From Bostrychus sinensis (Eukaryota; Chordata; Actinopteri; Gobiiformes; Eleotridae): a stretch of DNA of 64,000 nucleotides. The stretch covers positions 32,057,288 to 32,121,287 of the forward strand of contig CM036251.1 in NCBI GenBank assembly GCA_020698575.1, written 5' to 3'. Made by a program: the position numbers and the translations under genes. Positions 60,017-64,000 of the stretch are shown piece by piece. Below the pieces are notes generated by a model. The model was not told the origin of the DNA. It worked only from the letters and a program-made list of their open reading frames with translations, and made no database searches. Every line of letters begins with the position of its first letter. Position 1 is the stretch's first letter.

Positions 60017-60195
60017 TTTAAACATCCCCTATTAAGCTAAATCAACTTTTTTGTGTTTTAACCATGTTATAAAGTTGTTTGCACCTCAAAAACATACCTG
60101 AAGTAGTATTCTGTTTCATTCACGCATGTTTGAGTAATCCTGTATACCGTGACCATCCCCATGTCCAGAGCTGAAATAGCTCAGTCTCACTACTG
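60017..60195 (+). mobile_element. MITE family A fragment (left part)
   Basis: From CCCCTATTAAGCTAAATCAA through CACCTCAAAAACATACCTGA and TTGAGTAATCCTGTATACCG to TCAGTCTCACTAC, then truncated. Confidence 0.75.
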
Positions 60196-60839
60196 CTTAT
60201 TTTAAGTTTGGTGTAAGCCTGAAAGAAGCATCGTATTTGACCTTCAACAGAAAAATGCTGAAAAAACCTGACTAATTTGCCTCCTGAAAGGGTAATGCCT
60301 AACTCAAAAATGCATGAAATAGATACCTTTCACACTATAGTGAAATGTGGAGAAAAGGATAGAAAAGGCTTACATTCAAGGTTGATATGTGATATGCATT
60401 TGAGCTATAGCCATAGAACTGCCTTAGGCCATTCCATGACTTTTTGACAGATAAAAGGGGAAGAAGAGGCTTCATGTGACAGTAGCCAATAGAACGTCTT
60501 TACTTCTGAAATGTCTTTGTTGTACTATAATTTTACAAGTTTTGGTTGTTAAGGCACAATGTCCTGATATAATTTCATTGTTCATTGCAGTTGAGTTTTT
60601 GTAAAATGTGGTCAAAGATTATTGGTTGAGATACTGTTACACTATGAATCAAATGAATGCTCTTTTTTGGCATTTTCTTTTTTGTTAACTTTTTCTCTGT
60701 AGGCTACTTGTTTCAACCTACAGATGAACCTTTGGGTTCTAGTGAAAAATGATGCCTTATACCTACACTTCTTGCTGGCATAAAATGTAGGTTTATTATT
60801 TTTACATTAGATTAATGCATAGTTATATTGGTATGCTAC
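60196..60839. other. Intron 3 sequence, nothing recognised
   Basis: AT-rich, no exon and no repeat body identified. Confidence 0.4.
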
Positions 60840-61235
60840 AAAAAGGCAGCAAACCAGCAACAGTGAGTATTTACTCCCACAGTGACATGAATACATAAAT
60901 GTCTATGCTTCTAAAGACCGGGTCTATTGTAATTTACATGCCACACAAAGCTTTGTTAAAAAATGCAAAGCTCCAAAACATTTGGCTATGGTTATTAGCG
61001 TACACGCAAGTACGCAAGTTAGTGCTGTCTACCACAGTACCCAGTTTGTTTTTGCCAAACTGCTGCCATCTACTAAGTAAAGGCGATTACAGAGGTAGCA
61101 CAATTCTTTTCTGTGTGATCATTAGTGTTTTTAGCATCTGTAGAGTCTGCACAGTCAGTATTTAAGCTGCTCTTGGCGCAAGCAGTAGCATTAGCAACAT
61201 CACAGGAAACGGTGACGGAGGATGTTATTTCTGCT
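60840..61235 (+). mobile_element. Repeat family D copy
   Basis: Has AAAACATTTGGCTATGGTTA, AGCATCTGTAGAGTCTGCAC and AGTCAGTATTTAAGCTGCTC, followed by GCGCAAGCAGTAGCATTAGC. Terminal repeats are not visible. Confidence 0.55.
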
Positions 61236-61494
61236 AAATTTGGCTTTCTCAATTCTGAAATTGAACTGTTAAGAGAGCTGGACTATATGCTCCTAGGAAG
61301 GAGGAGCTTTTGACCTGAAGTATTTGTTTTCTTCTACCATATAATTGAAGAACATCTAGTAAACTTCAGTGTCTACTCAACATGTTACTTCTTTATTTTT
61401 ATTAGTGATGCACAAGAAAAAATTAGATTTGGAAGTGCTTTGTTGTTATGATCATTATGTTTACAAGACCTACAAGTCATTCATAAAAATTCAT

Positions 61495-61740
61495 GCAGCG
61501 CCGCCGTAGAGCTCAGTTGATAGAGGATGCGGCGCATATACTATGTCAGTACAAGTCCAGACTCCAATTATTGAAGTCTCTGTCTGCTCTCCTCCATGAT
61601 TTACTCAATAACTGGGGTTGCAAACTTCTAGAAATTTCCAATATTAGAAATTTTCCATGGGAATTAATGGGAATATATAGGAATTTATGGGAATGTATGG
61701 AAATTGATCATACACAAACTCAAACAATAAACTCTAAATA
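61495..61740 (+). repeat. Possible tRNA-like SINE head and GGGAATTTATGGGAA repeat
   Basis: TAGAGCTCAGTTGATAGAG resembles a box A, but no good box B follows. From 61620 onwards a series of GGGAATTAATGG / GGAATTTATGGGAATG units forms a short degenerate tandem repeat. Confidence 0.35.
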
Positions 61741-61741
61741 A

Positions 61742-62478
61742 AGATTAATACAACATAAATGGTTGTCAGGACATGCTCCAATAAAATTACATCATTTTAA
61801 CATCTCAGATAAGTGTTATAAATGTAGTACAGAGACAGAAACCATAATTCAGTGTTTGTGGAATTGCTGACAGCTCCAACATTTTTTGCATGAAGTCCTT
61901 GAGTGCTTTTCTAAGTGAATAGGTTGTTCTATTCCTGTTGGAGCTAAATTGTGGCTACTGCATATTAGACCTCACAACCTTTCACAAAATTCAAAGACAG
62001 CCCTTTTACTAAATGTCTGCCTTATTCAAGCTAATCATTTGGCCATGTGGAAAGACAAAGACAGACCTCAGTGTAAACACTGGATGAAGGAGATGAAGGA
62101 ACGCCATATTGGCATTAGAAAAAAATTACATTTACTAGTAAATGTAAGTGACAGATAAAACTGATTAATTTAATGAAATCTGGAGACCCTTTATGAAATT
62201 CTTAGAAACATAAAAAACCTTCAGGCCTACTACACAATCTACGTATTCATTGTAGATATTCATGGGGATGTATTGGTGTATAAATCAATATAAATAGTTT
62301 GAAAAGTTAATATTTCTACACCTTGTATGAGTTGAACATTGTTGCAAAAAAAAAAAAAAAAAACCTCAAAGGTGATTTGTACTTTATATGATGAAATTGC
62401 TTTAGATCATATTTGTTTATGAGATCTGTTGGGGTGAATGTTAGTCTGTCTTTATCTGAAAATAACAATAAAAAGAAA
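61742..62478 (+). pseudogene. L1/Tx1-type LINE ORF2 C-terminus and 3' tail, dead
   Basis: In the frame beginning at 61742, the conceptual product reads through a Cys-rich knuckle (CYKC...QCLWNC) and a hydrophobic helix (KTALLLNVCLIQANHLAMW), then WRPFMKFL. This is the usual order at the C-terminus of L1/Tx1-clade reverse transcriptases. In-frame stops lie in the Cys-rich region and about 50 bp later, with others near the end. The 3' part to 62478 contains a 19-A run (62346-62364) and ends in AACAATAAAAAGAAAGG, fitting a LINE tail. The reverse transcriptase domain itself is absent: 5' truncation, as usual. Not the host gene's exon. Confidence 0.75.
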
Positions 62479-63535
62479 GGAAATATACACAATTAAAAGC
62501 TTTCCCTTAATAGGGGGGAAATATTGTAGCAAGATTTAATGCAAACACAGTTAAATATCTATGCTATTCCTCAATCACATGACAGTGATTAACAGTGGCA
62601 ATGAAGTCATTAAAGCCTTGTTTGACCACCTGGGTCTTTATAAGGGCAAAGTTGGCAGTTTGGCAAAGTACCGAGCCAAGCAGGGCCTTTGGAAAGAGGA
62701 TAGAGCCATGACAACAAATATCTGAACACACACACAAACGTTCCCTAAAAGCTCACAAATGCAAGAGTGGAAAAACTGGTGGCCCTTTGGCAAACCTAAG
62801 GCCTGACACAGAAGCACCCTCAACAAGGATGGACAGAAACACTGAAGAAGAGGAGTTGATGTTGAGGAAGTGCAGATGGAGGATGAGATTTAGGTCCAGA
62901 ATGAAGCCGCTGGGACCTAAAAATGTTCAGCGATAGTGCAGAATTTGCAGAAGTTTGGCTCAAGTAGCTTAGAGGGATTGTTTTATTAATTAGGCTATTG
63001 TTGTACATGTTGAATGAGTCTTTTTTGGAGGGAGGAGGGATTAATTTTAGTTTTTCAGTTGGTGAGGGGAGTAATTTTTTACCCAACACACATTTTATTG
63101 TTATAAGAAATTACATTTTTCGCAAACTTCCCGGCTAAAAGGTACTGTAAGCAGCATGTGCTCGTACTGGTTTGGAAACAGTACTGCAGTCTAAATCAAA
63201 ACAATTCATTTTTTTTTCTAATTGGAATTGCAGTTTTAGAACCAAAACAAAAAATGTTAACACAAACATCTTGGCCATTATGTAAAATATGTTTTTTAAT
63301 TGTTAATAAATCAACTGTACCATTGATATAAGTAAAACATGTTAACCACATATTTTCTGACACGTGTGGGTACTTTTTCTGAAGTATAAAAACTATATAC
63401 TGCTCATAGCAACCGTTAGGTGCTGGTGCACCTTTTTCACCTACCTTTAGTTATTTTTCCTTTTTTGTATATTTTGCTTATTCGGTCTTGTTCTTTTGAC
63501 CGTATTATGATAGTTTTTTTTAACTACGTTAAGTT
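62479..63535. other. Intron 3 sequence, nothing recognised
   Basis: No exon or repeat body identified. Confidence 0.4.
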
Positions 63536-64000
63536 AACTAAGGGTGTACTCACACCAGGCCAATCGAACCGTGCCCAAGTCCGGAACGCCCCTAAAGCAC
63601 GGCACAGTTGCCTAATGTGAGTGCTCGGTTCGCTTCAGGACTTTGGCACGGTTGGAGGAGGTGGGCCACGGCACGGTTGCTCATGCATGCGCGCGCGCAC
63701 GCACTACTACGAGCTCTGTCATGTACGCAACTGTTCTTCTCTCAGTAAAAAGTGAATAAACTCCATTATCAACACTCGTAACAACGCCACTGACCTGCGC
63801 TCACCTTTCTGAAGAAGAGAACAGACAGCAGCAGTTGTTCTGAAGCCTCTCTCGTCTGTCTGCGGTGCCTTCACTGCTCCTCGTATGTGGTTTATTCCAA
63901 AACCTGTGACAGAAGACCGCGTCTCACGAACGAGACTCAACAAAATAGGACAGATACTTCATGCCGCTGGTAAAAACAAAACAAAGCAAACAAACAAAAA
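63536..64000. mobile_element. Left part of an inverted-repeat element, cut by the window edge
   Basis: AAGGGTGTACTCACACCAGG followed by several CGTGCC/GGCACGGTT motifs is a left end common in fish. The right end lies beyond 64000. It contains an alternating GCGCGCGCACGCAC run at about 63689-63702. Confidence 0.5.

Noticed and set aside
27370..64000. cacna2d1 exon 4
   Set aside because: I looked for a short exon encoding an LALEAEKVQAAHQW-like segment between good splice sites and did not see one; by-eye search could miss a diverged exon.
1..64000. A novel multi-gene system
   Set aside because: Only one host gene fragment is supported; the remaining structure is explained by introns and transposable elements.

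Overview
The window is vertebrate nuclear DNA, most likely from a ray-finned (teleost) fish. The one gene I can support is split by introns. The rest is AT-rich sequence full of fish-type interspersed repeats: tRNA-derived SINEs whose tails resemble fish L2 tails, a 5S rRNA-derived SINE, hAT-like and TTAA-type non-autonomous DNA transposons, a decayed L1/Tx1-type LINE tail, and simple repeats. There are no bacterial-style operons and no CRISPR array. No intact transposase, viral gene or functional tRNA/rRNA gene was found.

The gene is the 5' end of a voltage-gated calcium channel alpha2/delta-1 subunit gene (cacna2d1), on the + strand. Exon 1 (2738-2826) encodes the signal peptide and first mature residues. 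Exon 2 (23400-23481) and exon 3 (27253-27369) encode the conserved N-terminal segment. Phases join cleanly and give a continuous 96-residue N-terminus that aligns without disruption, apart from one short gap, to mammalian CACNA2D1. Intron 1 is 20.6 kb and intron 2 is 3.8 kb. Intron 3 runs beyond the right edge (more than 36 kb here). I did not find exon 4, so the von Willebrand A, Cache and C-terminal parts lie outside the window. Whether this is the 'a' or 'b' teleost paralogue cannot be decided from 96 residues.

Layout: 1-2440 is upstream DNA with a SINE and a MITE. 2441-3090 is a GC/CpG-rich promoter, 5' UTR, exon 1 and start of intron 1. 3090-23399 is intron 1, dense in repeats, with a few repeat-free islands (about 5240-5840 and 9740-10600) that could be conserved non-coding elements. 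23482-27252 is intron 2, with a local tandem duplication and a 1.2 kb hAT-like element. 27370-64000 is intron 3. It opens with a 96-bp polypyrimidine tract and continues with nested transposons, SINEs, islands of single-copy-looking sequence, a LINE remnant near 61.7-62.5 kb and the start of another inverted-repeat element at the right edge.

The most informative non-genic structures are: (i) a MITE family with TTAAAGG ends (11 copies or fragments here) resembling Kolobok/T2-type elements; (ii) a three-layer nested insertion at 28.2-29.5 kb whose innermost hAT element has a near-perfect 8-bp target duplication; (iii) a 5S-derived SINE; (iv) a four-copy repeat family with a shared core; and (v) a perfect 17-bp-arm hairpin at 51.5 kb. 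I found no convincing novel biological system. The value of the window lies in gene structure and transposon archaeology. Family assignments of repeats come from reading ends and motifs, not from a library search.
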